Source: Verrucomicrobiota bacterium (lineage in GTDB: Bacteria; Verrucomicrobiota; Verrucomicrobiia; Limisphaerales; UBA9464). From it: a stretch of DNA of 64,000 bases. The stretch covers positions 1 to 64,000 of the forward strand of contig JAFLEF010000013.1 in the NCBI GenBank assembly GCA_017309115.1. Reading direction: 5' to 3'. Numbering within the stretch: position 1 is the stretch's first letter; every line of letters begins with the position of its first letter. Shown piece by piece: positions 1 to 9,325 of this stretch. A program made the position numbers and the translations under genes. The notes under the pieces were generated by a model. It worked only from the letters and a program-made list of their open reading frames with translations, did not search any database and had not been told where the DNA came from.

Positions 1-230
1 GGACGGCCCGGAAGAGGGTAGGTCGCCACTACACGCACTTCGGCCAAAGACCCTGCCAAAACATTGGCAAATCCGCGCGACAACCCCCAAAAATTACCAG
101 AATCACCTCCGAGTAGCGGAAGTCGGGCTAGATAAATTGCGTGGGCCGAGTCCTGAACCGCCTGCTCCAGGCGCTCCAGGCGAGACCGAGAGACGATCTC
201 CAGATCCACGTTCAGGAATCGCGACTCCAT
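1..230 (-). CDS. Hypothetical protein, partial (cut by window edge)
   Basis: An open frame starts with ATG at 230 on the minus strand and runs without a stop through base 1, giving 76 codons beginning MESRFLNVDLEIVSRSRL. The start lies five bases downstream of the stop of the next minus-strand gene (236-1687), so the two are probably one transcript. The visible part is rich in charged residues and has no motif I recognise. The remaining coding sequence lies outside the window, so no function is proposed. Support is the open frame plus the tight operon spacing. Confidence 0.6.
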   Translation of the reverse strand, partial: MESRFLNVDLEIVSRSRLERLEQAVQDSAHAIYLARLPLLGGDSGNFWGLSRGFANVLAGSLAEVRVVATYPLPGR

Positions 231-235
231 GGGGA

Positions 236-1687
236 TTAGGCCGAAGCTGAAAGATCCCGCAGATCCGCCCGCGTCGATTCGTAGCTGACCGCGTAGGCCA
301 GCACCTGCGGATCCGGCACCTGACCGTTCCGCTCGCAGTACTGTTGATACGTTCCCGGCCACCAGTTCCGATGTTCGGTCAGTCCCTCATCGCGCCAGGC
401 CGTCCAAGTCATCAACACCTTGCTCCAACACCGATCGCCGTAGGCCACCGCTTCGTGCGGACTCGGCATCTGGCTGACATACCAATCCCGACCCACCCGC
501 GCGTGCAACACTTCGTCCGCCCAATCGAAATCCTGGAACGTTGCCGCCAGGGCATTGCGCGATTGCACCCCCACTTCCCATTCGTGGCGTTTGCCGGTCT
601 TGGGCATCAGACCCTGCTCAATGAAATACAGCACCGCATGCCGCTCCAACGGGGTCAGCTGCGTGTTCAGTCCCAGCGACCACGTGAAATTCATACCCAC
701 CCGTTCCGGCCAATCCACGCCAACGCTGACAAACCCCACCTCGCCCATCATGGCGTGCCGCGCTTCATCCCATAGCTGACGGGTCAGGTCGCGGTAGTAG
801 CCCCACGGCTGATTCGGCGTCTCGGCGAGGATACTCGCCATCATTTCCGGGACATCAATTTCCCGGAGCCGCTTGTAGAACATCATCAGCACTTTGGCAT
901 CCAGCGGCTGGGCTTCGTCATAGAGGAACACCTCGGCGTTGACGCCCATGTTGTACGGATCGGCGAACCGGGCATCGCGCTGGGGCCGGCCCTGGTAGGT
1001 CCAGGGCGTGACCGAACGCAGGCGTCCCGCGCGGGGACCTTCCGGCTGGGTTCCATCCAATCCGCCAGCAAAGGCCAGCGCACTCCGAATGCCCTCCAAA
1101 GCCGGTTGCGCCACGATGCGCTGTTCCGAGGAGACCAGGGCGGAAATGGCTTTGCGCCCGTAGTCGAGCAGTTCGCTGAGATCCGCCAGCAGTTGGGAAC
1201 ACAGCCGGCGGGTCGGTTGATCCGCCAGCACGTGCGTTTCCTGACGATGCCGCTGCAGACCCTGCTCCAGCGCGGGAATCAGCACTTCATACAATCCCAG
1301 CACCAGTTCCTCGGTGGTCGCGGCGGCCAGAACTTCGTCAAAGGCCATAGCCAGACCTTCATGCGGAACCTTATCGAGACCCAGCGGTGGTTCCCGCATT
1401 TCCCCCACCCGGGCACGCAGCCCCGTGACGGCTTCAGCGCAAAGGTGGGCGTGGTAGCTGAAGGCCATCTTGAGTTCGTACACCGGCTCGGCCGTGAGGC
1501 GTGCGATTAAAATCTGGTGCAATCGGCGAAAGGCGTAGTGATGCCGTTTGAGCCGCCGAACCGATTCCTCCACCGAAAGTCCGGGGTGAACGGCTTGAGG
1601 AAACGTACCCAGACCGGCCAGAGGCGGCAGGCCGCGGTGGGTGGCGTAATTTTCCGCCCGGGACCGAAGAACTTCAGAAGCATTCAT
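236..1687 (-). CDS. Uncharacterised protein, possibly ferritin-like
   Basis: A 483-residue soluble protein with no signal peptide or membrane segment. I do not recognise a named family. The N-terminal half has helix-like stretches with spaced acidic and histidine residues (SYHAHLCAEAV near residue 78 and later RHRQETH), and the middle has WDEARHAMMGE near residue 310. EARH followed by E is the kind of ExxH pairing seen in ferritin-like di-iron helices, so a di-iron helical fold is a reasonable guess and no more. It starts at ATG 1687 and precedes the partial gene at 1-230 in the same direction. Confidence 0.75.
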   Translation of the reverse strand: MNASEVLRSRAENYATHRGLPPLAGLGTFPQAVHPGLSVEESVRRLKRHHYAFRRLHQILIARLTAEPVYELKMAFSYHAHLCAEAVTGLRARVGEMREPPLGLDKVPHEGLAMAFDEVLAAATTEELVLGLYEVLIPALEQGLQRHRQETHVLADQPTRRLCSQLLADLSELLDYGRKAISALVSSEQRIVAQPALEGIRSALAFAGGLDGTQPEGPRAGRLRSVTPWTYQGRPQRDARFADPYNMGVNAEVFLYDEAQPLDAKVLMMFYKRLREIDVPEMMASILAETPNQPWGYYRDLTRQLWDEARHAMMGEVGFVSVGVDWPERVGMNFTWSLGLNTQLTPLERHAVLYFIEQGLMPKTGKRHEWEVGVQSRNALAATFQDFDWADEVLHARVGRDWYVSQMPSPHEAVAYGDRCWSKVLMTWTAWRDEGLTEHRNWWPGTYQQYCERNGQVPDPQVLAYAVSYESTRADLRDLSASA

Positions 1688-1989
1688 CGCAACGGCGTCA
1701 GCCTACCACCGAAGCGCTCCGCCGGACAGGATCGAAGCCGGAGCAAGGCAGTTCGAACCGCAGATTAAGCAGATTAGCGCAGATTTCCTCTTGGTTTCGG
1801 GGGATTCAGGATCACGGAGGACATGCTCGCTGAGCGGTCGAGGAGCAGAAACGGACATTCCTTCTGCCGGAAAAAGTCTGCGTTCATCTGCGCTTCACTT
1901 CCGTTGCCCGCCGACCGCAGCCAGAAGCGATGGGTGAGTCGGCTCAGCATTGACCCGGTCGCCGTGTTTCTGCGAGGGAAGGGCTTCCC
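1688..1989. repeat. Intergenic region with inverted ATCTGCG-type repeats
   Basis: This 302-base spacer separates divergent genes and must carry their promoters, but I see no clear -35/-10 pair. It contains two copies of a dispersed motif in opposite orientation: AACCGCAGATTAAGCAGATT and following bases at 1756-1787, and AGTCTGCGTTCATCTGCGCT at 1875-1895. The same motif recurs at 17187, 58451 and 58559. No coding potential was evident. Confidence 0.55.
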
Positions 1990-2298
1990 ATGTTGCTGAT
2001 TGTTCACGTTCACGTCCGGGTCCTCCCCGAAGCGGTCGCCGCGTTCCAGGAAGCCACCCGGGCCAACGCCGCCGCCTCCATCCAGGAACCCGGGATCGCC
2101 CGCTTTGATGTCGTCCAGCAACAGGACGATCCGACCCGGTTTGTGCTGATCGAAGTCTACCGAGATTCCGAGGCCCCGGCCCGGCACAAAGAGACCACCC
2201 ACTACGCCACGTGGCGAGATACAGTGGCTCCGTGGATGGCCGAACCTCGCCGCAGCGTGAAGTATTCCGCCGTCTTCCCGGATTCGACCGGATGGTGA
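1990..2298 (+). CDS. Antibiotic biosynthesis monooxygenase (ABM) domain protein
   Basis: A 102-residue single-domain protein of the dimeric alpha-beta barrel ABM superfamily (LsrG/YgiN-like). The pattern fits: an opening strand [13 protein letters not shown], a helix with repeated small residues, then [25 protein letters not shown], followed by a histidine-rich [10 protein letters not shown] segment typical of these proteins. Members act as cofactor-free oxygenases or as small-molecule isomerases, and the substrate cannot be read from sequence. It lies 64 bases upstream of an iron-dependent alcohol dehydrogenase in the same direction, so a shared role in breakdown of a small aldehyde, ketone or quinone is possible. 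Confidence 0.85.
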   Translation: MLLIVHVHVRVLPEAVAAFQEATRANAAASIQEPGIARFDVVQQQDDPTRFVLIEVYRDSEAPARHKETTHYATWRDTVAPWMAEPRRSVKYSAVFPDSTGW

Positions 2299-2362
2299 CG
2301 CCGGCCCGCATCGCCCAGAAAGAGGGTATTCACCAATCTCCAAACGCGTCAGACTCCGCTCC

Positions 2363-3517
2363 ATGAACTTCGAGTTCGCCACGGCCACCCGGATTCTTTT
2401 TGGCGCGGGCAAGTCGGCTGAGGTTCCCGCGCTGGCCCGCAGCTTGGGTCAACGGGTCCTGTTGGTGACCGGACGAACCCCAGAGCGAACCCGTCCGCTT
2501 CACACCGCCCTGGAAGCAGCCGGTCTCACGGTCATCCCTTTCGCGGTGGAGCAGGAACCGACCGTGGCGCTGGCCTCGGAGGGCGCCCAGATCGCCCAGA
2601 CCGAATCCGTTCACGTGGTGATCAGCATCGGCGGCGGCTCGGTCCTCGATGCGGGCAAAGCCATCGCCGCCCTCGCGACACATCCGGGAGATCCGCTGCG
2701 CTTTCTGGAAGTGATCGGCGCCGGGGAACCCCTGACGAAGGATCCCCTGCCCTTCCTCGCCCTACCCACCACGGCCGGAACCGGCGCGGAAGTCACCCGC
2801 AACGCCGTTCTGGGTTCTCCGGAACATCGGGTGAAGGTGAGTTTGCGCAGTCCGCGAATGTTGCCCCGGGCGGCGGTGGTCGATCCCGACCTGTCGTTGG
2901 GATTGCCTCCGGATTTGACCGCCGCCACCGGCTTGGATGCCCTGACCCAACTTTTGGAAGCCTTCGTGTCCGTTCGAGCCAATCCCTTGACCGATGCGCT
3001 CTGTCGGGACGGTCTGGTTCGCGTGGCCGCCGCCCTGCCCCGCGCTTACACGCACGGATCTGATCGCGTGGCCCGAGCCGAACTGGCCCTGGGCGCTCTC
3101 TACAGCGGACTGGCCCTGGCCAATGCCGGTCTGGGAGCGGTACACGGCTTGGCGGGTCCGCTAGGCGGTCGATTCAAGGCCCCCCATGGCGCCGTTTGCG
3201 CTGCCCTGCTGGCACCGGTGACCGCCGTGAATGTCGAAGCTCTGCAAGCGCGGGAACCCGACAATCCGGCTCTGCTGCGGTATGCCGAAGCCGCCCATTG
3301 GCTGACCGGCCGTTCGACCGCCACGCCCGGGGATGTCGTCCCAGCCCTGCGTCAGTTGGTGGCCTGGTTAAACATTCCGGGATTGGCGGCGTGGCAGGTC
3401 ACCCCGGACGACTTCCCCGAACTGGTCCGCCAAGCCCGGGCGTCGAGCAGCCTCAAGGGAAATCCCTTGATCCTGACCGACGCTGAACTTCAAGCCGCCC
3501 TGCTGCGGGCGCTTTAA
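2363..3517 (+). CDS. Iron-containing alcohol dehydrogenase
   Basis: A 384-residue group III (Fe-ADH) dehydrogenase. It opens with the typical strand FEFATATRILFGAGK, has the NAD-binding glycine segment ISIGGGSVLDAGKAIA around residue 90, and the PTTAGTGAEVT segment near 135. The likely metal ligands are in GLDALTQLLEAF and in the two histidine patches VHGLAGPLGGRF and APHGAVCA. The family reduces aldehydes or oxidises alcohols; some members are maleylacetate reductases, and the sequence does not decide between them. Length is normal for the family. It follows the ABM gene and may share its transcript. Confidence 0.93.
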   Translation: MNFEFATATRILFGAGKSAEVPALARSLGQRVLLVTGRTPERTRPLHTALEAAGLTVIPFAVEQEPTVALASEGAQIAQTESVHVVISIGGGSVLDAGKAIAALATHPGDPLRFLEVIGAGEPLTKDPLPFLALPTTAGTGAEVTRNAVLGSPEHRVKVSLRSPRMLPRAAVVDPDLSLGLPPDLTAATGLDALTQLLEAFVSVRANPLTDALCRDGLVRVAAALPRAYTHGSDRVARAELALGALYSGLALANAGLGAVHGLAGPLGGRFKAPHGAVCAALLAPVTAVNVEALQAREPDNPALLRYAEAAHWLTGRSTATPGDVVPALRQLVAWLNIPGLAAWQVTPDDFPELVRQARASSSLKGNPLILTDAELQAALLRAL

Positions 3518-3547
3518 CCGATCAACCCGTTCACAATCCTTACTTCC

Positions 3548-3739
3548 ATGCTTCTGGCCCAAGTTGTCACCCAAAGTTACACCGCCGCCCAAACGGGAAT
3601 CGGCATCGGTTCAGCCCTCGCGATCGTTTGTTCATGGCAGCGAAACCGTTCGATTCTCTGGGCCATTCTCGCAGCAATCTTCTCCTGGCTGTACGTGGTT
3701 TACTTTGCGATCACCCGGAGACCGGAGGAACGACGCTGA
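3548..3739 (+). CDS. Small membrane protein, unknown function
   Basis: A 63-residue open frame beginning MLLAQVVTQSYTAAQTG. It has two hydrophobic stretches, one around residues 18-28 and one around 36-55 (ILWAILAAIFSWLYVVYFAI), then a charged tail RRPEERR that favours a cytoplasmic C terminus. It starts 30 bases after the dehydrogenase stop. The composition of a genuine small membrane protein supports it being real, but there is no family assignment and no clear ribosome binding site. Confidence 0.55.
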   Translation: MLLAQVVTQSYTAAQTGIGIGSALAIVCSWQRNRSILWAILAAIFSWLYVVYFAITRRPEERR

Positions 3740-4055
3740 CAAACAGCCTCGTCAATCCACCGACTCGCCCGCGACGGCGGAGGTCGCGGTCGAATTGACG
3801 CCGGTGTTCCCCCTCGGCCTCAGGGAACTCCCGGCGCGGCATCCTGCCGCAGCCGATCACCTCACCAATGTCTTGCTGGTCGAGGTCTCAGCTCGTTAGC
3901 CTTCTGATGACTCCTAAAACCGACACCGTTCCATTGACGCACCGACCGCCCGGTTTCCTTGATTCTTCGACGCTCCTTCGCTGCTTAAGTCCAAGGCGAA
4001 CTTGGATTCTCCGCGATAGGTCCCGCCGAGTCAGCCGGCGCCGACTCTTCGGACC
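3740..4055. other. Non-coding leader upstream of cydA
   Basis: This 316-base gap precedes cydA. The only plus-strand open frame in it (3868-4059) is short, arginine- and serine-rich and runs into the cydA start, so I do not call it. I looked for an FNR/ArcA-like palindrome and for a tRNA cloverleaf and saw neither. It presumably holds the cydAB promoter. Confidence 0.4.
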
Positions 4056-5681
4056 ATGAATGTCGAAACTTTGTCCCGGATCCAGTTCGCCCTGACAGCC
4101 TCGTTTCATTTCGTCTTTCCGCCCATGACGATCGGACTGGGCGTGTTCCTCGTGGTATTGCAGACCTTGCGGGTGGTCACCCGGAAGCCTCTGTATGTCG
4201 AACTCGCCCGGTTTTGGACCAAGGTCTTCGGCCTCATCTTTGCCATCGGCGTCGCGACCGGCATTCCGATGGAATTTCAATTCGGAACCAACTGGGCCAG
4301 TTACGCCCGCTTTGTGGGAGACATCTTTGGCAGTCCGTTGGCCATTGAAGGAATTTACGCGTTTTTCATGGAGTCCGGGTTCCTGGCGCTCCTGCTCTTC
4401 GGCTGGAATCGGATCGGGCCCAAATGGCACCTGTTTTCCACCTGTATGGTGGCGTTGGGAGCCCATTTCAGCGCGATCTGGATTCTGGTGGCGAATTCCT
4501 GGATGCAGACCCCCGCCGGTTTTCACCTCGCCCGACAGGTGAAGGTCACCGCCGATGGCACCCAATACCCGGTGGCCACTGACCTGGGGACCCAAGCCTT
4601 TACCCTTACGGAAGTGGCCCTGCCTCGGGATTACGTCGTGCAACCGGCTGATCTCGGGCAGGTCCGTGCGGTTATCGACAACTTCACGGAAGCCATTCTG
4701 AACCCCAGCACCCTGGATCGGCTGTTCCATACCATCCTGGCTTGCTGGATCACCGGGGCGTTCGTGGTGATCGCGATTAGTGCGTGGTGGCTGCGGCGTC
4801 GGCGACACGTGGAGGCCGCCCAAATCTCGCTTCGGATCGCCTTGACCATGGCCTTGATCTCCTCGGTGTTGCAGATGCTTTCGGGAGACAGTACGGCCCG
4901 CGGCGTGGCCCGTTTTCAACCCACCAAACTTGCCGCCATGGAAGGTCTTGAACGGACCCGCACTGAGGCCCCTCTGGGATTGGTCGGGTGGGTCAGCTGG
5001 CGACGTGATAGCGCTGGCCAAATCACTGGTCTCGAATCCAAGACCGTGGGCGTGCCGGCGCTGCTGTCCATTCTGGTCTCGGGCGATTTTCTGCATCCGG
5101 CGACGGCCGCTCAAACCGAGGTCAAAGGGCTACTGGACCTTCCTTCCACCCAACTGCTGCGAGCCCGACATCCGCAGGCAACCGAGGCGGAATTGAACCA
5201 ACTGCGACCCAAGTACTGGCCCAATTCGCCGATTCTGTTCCAGACGTACCACCTGATGATTGCGCTGGGGATGGTCCTGTTGGGGTTGGCGGTTCTGGGC
5301 TGTTGGGGACTGTGGACCGGCCAGCTGTGGCAAGTGGATCGACCGGTCGTTCGCTATTTCCTGGCAGCCCTGATGCTCAGCCCCTTTCTGGCGCACGTCG
5401 CCACGCAAGCCGGATGGTTCACCGCCGAGTTGGGACGACAACCTTGGGCGGTTTTCGAGGTTCTTAAGACCAGCGAAGCGACTTCAGCGGTCGTACGGGC
5501 ACCCCAAGTCCTGCGCTCCATCATCCTGTTTACCCTGATCTACCTTCTGCTCAGTGCGCTCTTCATTACGATGCTGACCAAAATGGTTCGCCAGGGGCCT
5601 CAGCCCTTGGTTTTGAACGAATCCCTGCCCGAACGCTGGCAACCCTTGTCGCATCGGGCGGGACACCCCGGGGAAATATGA
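4056..5681 (+). CDS. cydA: Cytochrome bd ubiquinol oxidase subunit I
   Basis: A 541-residue integral membrane protein that carries the haems and the quinol site of cytochrome bd oxidase, a high-affinity terminal oxidase. Diagnostic features are His18 in FALTASFHFVFPPMTIGLG (a haem ligand position in the family), the GRQPW motif at residues 460-464, and repeated long hydrophobic helices. The QxT segment in TARGVARFQPTKLAAMEG matches the quinol-side loop region. It overlaps cydB by four bases (ATGA at 5678), which indicates translational coupling. No small CydX gene was seen after cydB. Confidence 0.97.
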   Translation: MNVETLSRIQFALTASFHFVFPPMTIGLGVFLVVLQTLRVVTRKPLYVELARFWTKVFGLIFAIGVATGIPMEFQFGTNWASYARFVGDIFGSPLAIEGIYAFFMESGFLALLLFGWNRIGPKWHLFSTCMVALGAHFSAIWILVANSWMQTPAGFHLARQVKVTADGTQYPVATDLGTQAFTLTEVALPRDYVVQPADLGQVRAVIDNFTEAILNPSTLDRLFHTILACWITGAFVVIAISAWWLRRRRHVEAAQISLRIALTMALISSVLQMLSGDSTARGVARFQPTKLAAMEGLERTRTEAPLGLVGWVSWRRDSAGQITGLESKTVGVPALLSILVSGDFLHPATAAQTEVKGLLDLPSTQLLRARHPQATEAELNQLRPKYWPNSPILFQTYHLMIALGMVLLGLAVLGCWGLWTGQLWQVDRPVVRYFLAALMLSPFLAHVATQAGWFTAELGRQPWAVFEVLKTSEATSAVVRAPQVLRSIILFTLIYLLLSALFITMLTKMVRQGPQPLVLNESLPERWQPLSHRAGHPGEI

Positions 5682-6703
5682 CCATGGACTTGAACACCAT
5701 CTGGTTCGGACTCGTGGGAATCCTGCTGACCGGCTATGCCGTCCTCGACGGATTCGATCTCGGAACCGGCACGTTGCTGCTGTTCACCAAAGACGACCAC
5801 GAGCGACGCATCTTTCTCAATGCCATCGGACCGATCTGGAATGGCAATGAAGTCTGGTTGGTGACCGGAGGAGGTGCCTTGTTCGCCGCGTTCCCCAATG
5901 TTTATGCGAGCGTCTTCTCCGGATTCTATGACGCCTTCATTCTTTTGTTGTTTGCCCTGATTTTTCGGGCGGTTGGCATTGAGTTTCGAAGCCGACACCC
6001 CTCCCCCCGCTGGCGCCGAACCTGGGATGTGGCCTTTGCGGTCAGCAGTTTTGTCTCGGCCCTGCTGATTGGGGTCGCCATGGGCAATTTGCTCCGCGGC
6101 ATCCCGCTCAGCGCCACTCAGGAGTACCAAGGGGACTTCCTCACGCTGCTGAATCCGTATTCCCTGCTAGTGGGGCTGACCTCGGTGTCCTTGATGACCA
6201 TGCACGCAAACCTGTACCTCATCCTGAAGACCGAGGGCGAACTCCAGAAGAAGCTGGAACGGTGGGCCCGCCGGACCGTACCGGCCTATTTGGGCTGCTT
6301 CGCGCTCCTGAATGCGGTCACCCTGGCCTCGGAGCGGCACCTGCAGGATCGGGTGTACGATCGCCGATGGCTACTGGCCGTTCTGTGCGTGGCGTCCGTT
6401 GCTGTCACCTTCAATATCTTGCGCGAAGTTCGGCGCAACTGTCCCGGTCGAGCGTTCATCAGCTCATGTCTCTCGATTATCACCATGATGACCCTCTTTG
6501 CGGCGACGATGTATCCCCAACTGGTGATGTCGTATCCGAACCTTCAGCACAGTCTCGACATTTACAACGGGGCTTCGACCGACAAATCCCTCCGTTTCAT
6601 GTTCGTGGTTGCCCTTCTGGGAGTACCCCTCGTGCTCGTGTACACGATCTCCATTTACTACATGTTTCGCGGCAAAGTAACCCTGACGGAAGAGTCCTAC
6701 TGA
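5678..6703 (+). CDS. cydB: Cytochrome bd ubiquinol oxidase subunit II
   Basis: A 341-residue partner of CydA. The opening MTMDLNTIWFGLVGILLTGYAVLDGFDLGTG is the family signature, with YAVLDGFDLG especially diagnostic, followed by IGPIWNGNEVWLVTGGGALFAAFP near residue 55. It is a multi-helix membrane protein of normal length that stabilises the oxidase heterodimer. It starts inside the last codons of cydA; a second ATG two codons later is an equally good start. The following 169 bases before mreB contain no gene. Confidence 0.97.
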   Translation: MTMDLNTIWFGLVGILLTGYAVLDGFDLGTGTLLLFTKDDHERRIFLNAIGPIWNGNEVWLVTGGGALFAAFPNVYASVFSGFYDAFILLLFALIFRAVGIEFRSRHPSPRWRRTWDVAFAVSSFVSALLIGVAMGNLLRGIPLSATQEYQGDFLTLLNPYSLLVGLTSVSLMTMHANLYLILKTEGELQKKLERWARRTVPAYLGCFALLNAVTLASERHLQDRVYDRRWLLAVLCVASVAVTFNILREVRRNCPGRAFISSCLSIITMMTLFAATMYPQLVMSYPNLQHSLDIYNGASTDKSLRFMFVVALLGVPLVLVYTISIYYMFRGKVTLTEESY

Positions 6704-6872
6704 TTGATGGATCGCTTCGCACCAGGGGGATGCTACTGGCCACCAGCGCCCGCGAAGTCCGACCGGCCGATGGGCTGCGCAGTTGCGAAATTGACGCCGC
6801 GATTTCTCTTCCGTCCTTGATTCCTCGGGGGCAGGCCCCCACTTTCGCCGGTGTGCGTGTGGAGCACGCATC

Positions 6873-7901
6873 ATGCTAGCACAACTCAAGAGCCTCTTTT
6901 CGAACGACATCGGCATCGACCTTGGAACGGCGAACTCACTCGTGTTCGTCCGCGACCAGGGAATCGTGCTGCGTGAACCCTCCGTCGTCGCCATTCAAGC
7001 CGGCACCACCAACGTGTTGGCTGTGGGCGAAGAAGCCAAGCGCATGCTGGGCCGAACTCCTGGCAACATTGTCGCCATTCGGCCTATGAAGGACGGCGTG
7101 ATCGCCGACTTCGAGATCACCGAAGCGATGTTGCGGCACTTCATCCAAAAGGTGCATCACCGCAAGCTCATCGCCCCTCGAGTGGTGGTTGCGGTTCCGT
7201 CCGGCATCACCGAAGTGGAGAAACGCGCGGTCAAAGATTCCGCCACCCACGCCGGCGCCCGCGAAGTCTACCTCATCGAACAGCCCATGGCATCGGCCAT
7301 CGGCGTCGGCCTACCGGTCCACGAACCGGCCGGCAACATGATCGTGGATATCGGCGGCGGCACCTGTGAAATCGCCATCATTTCCCTGGCTGGCATCGTG
7401 TTCAGCCGCAGCGTTCGGGTCGGTGGCGATGAATTCGATGAAACCATCGTCGCGCACCTGAAGCGCGCCCACAATTTGATGATCGGCGAACGCACCGCCG
7501 AGGAAATCAAGATTCGTATTGGTTCCGCCTATGTCCTGGACCAAGAACTGACCATGGAGGTCAAAGGCCGCGATCTTTCCGCCGGCCTTCCCAAAACGGT
7601 CATTATCCGGTCCGAGGAGATACGCGAGGCCCTGCAGGAGCCCCTTTCCAGCATTCTGGAATCGGTTCGCATCACGCTCGAACGCTGCCCGCCTGAACTC
7701 TCGGCCGATCTGGTTGACCGGGGAATCATGATGGCTGGCGGGGGAGCCCTGTTGCGGAACATCGACAAGCTCATTGCGCAGGAAACCGGACTGCCCGTCC
7801 ATATCGCCGACGATCCCCTGAGCGCGGTGGCCGAGGGCACCGGCAAGGTGCTTCAGGAATTGAGTTTCCTGAAGCGCGTTGCCTCCAGTTCGACGGCCTG
7901 A
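6873..7901 (+). CDS. mreB: Rod shape-determining protein MreB
   Basis: A 342-residue bacterial actin that directs lateral cell wall synthesis from the inner face of the membrane. The phosphate-binding motif [14 protein letters not shown] is at residues 13-26, the second motif [17 protein letters not shown] is near 155, and the adenosine motif [13 protein letters not shown] is near 287. Length and motif order are standard. It opens a same-strand cluster mreB-mreC-mreD-mrdA-rodA. The conserved order says the organism keeps an elongasome and is probably rod-shaped for at least part of its cycle. Confidence 0.98.
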   Translation: MLAQLKSLFSNDIGIDLGTANSLVFVRDQGIVLREPSVVAIQAGTTNVLAVGEEAKRMLGRTPGNIVAIRPMKDGVIADFEITEAMLRHFIQKVHHRKLIAPRVVVAVPSGITEVEKRAVKDSATHAGAREVYLIEQPMASAIGVGLPVHEPAGNMIVDIGGGTCEIAIISLAGIVFSRSVRVGGDEFDETIVAHLKRAHNLMIGERTAEEIKIRIGSAYVLDQELTMEVKGRDLSAGLPKTVIIRSEEIREALQEPLSSILESVRITLERCPPELSADLVDRGIMMAGGGALLRNIDKLIAQETGLPVHIADDPLSAVAEGTGKVLQELSFLKRVASSSTA

Positions 7902-7927
7902 TTTCCCGGTAGTGCGTCGGCCGGTGA

Positions 7928-8755
7928 GTGATCGCCGCTGACGTGCTCAAACGGTTACATTATTGGGTGCTGGGACTTGTCCTGGTACTGACGCTGGTTC
8001 TGCTGAACCTGCCGCCCTCCGCGGCCGGTCGGTTGAAGACCGCGATCGCCGCGCTTTTCATCCCTCTCTTTGGCCTCACCGGCTCGGCCCAATCCTTCGT
8101 CGATCGCGCCAGTTACGCCCCCCTCACCCGCTCCACACTGATCCGGGAATTGGAACGGGTTCAGGCCGAAAACCGTCAGTTGCAGATCAGTCAGGCCCAG
8201 GCCCGTCAGGCCCTGGATGAGAACGCCCGACTGCGCGCCTTGCTCGGCTGGCAACCCCGGGCCACTTGGACGTTGCGGGCCGCCCACGTCGTCGGACGCG
8301 AACCCACCACCTGGTGGCGCAATGTCACCGTCGATTTCGGAGCCCGGGACGGCGCCCGAGTCGGTCAACCGGTCCTGACCAGCGCCGGTCTCGTCGGCCG
8401 CATCCGGGAGGTGGCGCCGATGTATTCCAGCGTGGCACTGATTGGCGATCCCGAGTGCGGGGTGTCCGTACTAATCCAGGAAACCCGCGATCAAGGCCTC
8501 ATTCAGGAAGCCCGTACCGCCCCCAGCGGCGATGGGATGGTGCTCCTGAAAACCCTGCAACACAGCCCGGCGACCATGGCCGGCCAAACCGTGGTCACCA
8601 GCGGACTCGGCGGGGTGTTTCCCCCAGGAATTCCGGTGGGCCAGATTGTGGACAGCCGTTCCGTGGACGGCGGGTTGTTCACCGAAGCGCGAGTCCGGCT
8701 CGCCGCCAACCTAAACCGACTTGAAGAGGTTTGGATCCTCATCCAATTGCCCTGA
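7928..8755 (+). CDS. mreC: Rod shape-determining protein MreC
   Basis: A 275-residue periplasmic scaffold of the elongasome. One N-terminal membrane helix (VLGLVLVLTLVLLNL, residues 13-27) is followed by a coiled-coil stretch (ELERVQAENRQLQISQAQAR) and then the beta-rich MreC core with the GLVGRIREV and GGVFPPGIPVGQI segments. The start used is GTG 7928; another in-frame GTG at 7943 would also keep the membrane helix. Its stop overlaps the mreD start in an ATGA arrangement. Confidence 0.95.
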   Translation: MIAADVLKRLHYWVLGLVLVLTLVLLNLPPSAAGRLKTAIAALFIPLFGLTGSAQSFVDRASYAPLTRSTLIRELERVQAENRQLQISQAQARQALDENARLRALLGWQPRATWTLRAAHVVGREPTTWWRNVTVDFGARDGARVGQPVLTSAGLVGRIREVAPMYSSVALIGDPECGVSVLIQETRDQGLIQEARTAPSGDGMVLLKTLQHSPATMAGQTVVTSGLGGVFPPGIPVGQIVDSRSVDGGLFTEARVRLAANLNRLEEVWILIQLP

Positions 8756-9306
8756 TGACGCGCGTCCCGACCATCGCCCTGTTTTTCTTCACCTGGCTGG
8801 CCGTGTTTGGTCAGACCCAGTTTCCCGTGGTCACCGACTGGCTGGCCACGCCCCTGACCGTCCTGCCCGCATTGATGGTGTACACCGCCCTGACCCACGG
8901 AATCTTCACCGTCGCCATTCTGGCCGTCGGTGCCGGGTTGGGGGTGGATTCGCTGTCAGCCAATCCCCTAGGGGTCTCCATTCTGCCCCTTTTCGCCGTG
9001 GGATTCGCCCTGCAACTCCGCCAGCACCTGATCCTGCGGGATCAGACCTACGCCCAATTCTGGCTGGGTCTGGCCGCCGGACTGGCCGTTCCCCTGTTCA
9101 CCTGGGTCCTGCTGCATCTGGACTCCCGGCCGCCCATCGCCGGACCGTTTTTGCTGTGGCAGCTTTTTCTGATCGGAATCGTGAATGCCGGCGTGTGTCC
9201 CGCGCTCTTTAGGCTCTTCGACACCTTGCGACAGACGTTTGATTACCAGCCCATGACCGAAGGCAGCTTCCGACCGGACCGCGAAATCAAGCGGGGTCGC
9301 ATCTAA
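8755..9306 (+). CDS. mreD: Rod shape-determining protein MreD (probable)
   Basis: A hydrophobic protein of 183 residues when started at ATG 8755, which overlaps the mreC stop by one base. It has about five membrane segments (TIALFFFTWLAVFG, LTVLPALMVYTAL, GIFTVAILAVGAGLGV, FWLGLAAGLAVPLFTWVLL, FLLWQLFLIGIVNAG). Sequence similarity in this family is low, so the assignment rests on size, topology and position between mreC and mrdA. An upstream extension to 8731 would overlap mreC more and is less likely. Confidence 0.85.
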   Translation: MTRVPTIALFFFTWLAVFGQTQFPVVTDWLATPLTVLPALMVYTALTHGIFTVAILAVGAGLGVDSLSANPLGVSILPLFAVGFALQLRQHLILRDQTYAQFWLGLAAGLAVPLFTWVLLHLDSRPPIAGPFLLWQLFLIGIVNAGVCPALFRLFDTLRQTFDYQPMTEGSFRPDREIKRGRI

Positions 9307-9325
9307 CCTTCCTCCGCATTCCACC

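Noticed and set aside
3868-4059. A 63-codon plus frame before cydA
   Set aside because: It runs into the cydA start, has no hydrophobic or domain pattern, and overlaps the leader.
3888-5114. A 408-codon minus-strand frame over cydA
   Set aside because: It lies antisense to the conserved cydA and is rich in Gly, Arg, His and Gln, typical of shadow frames.
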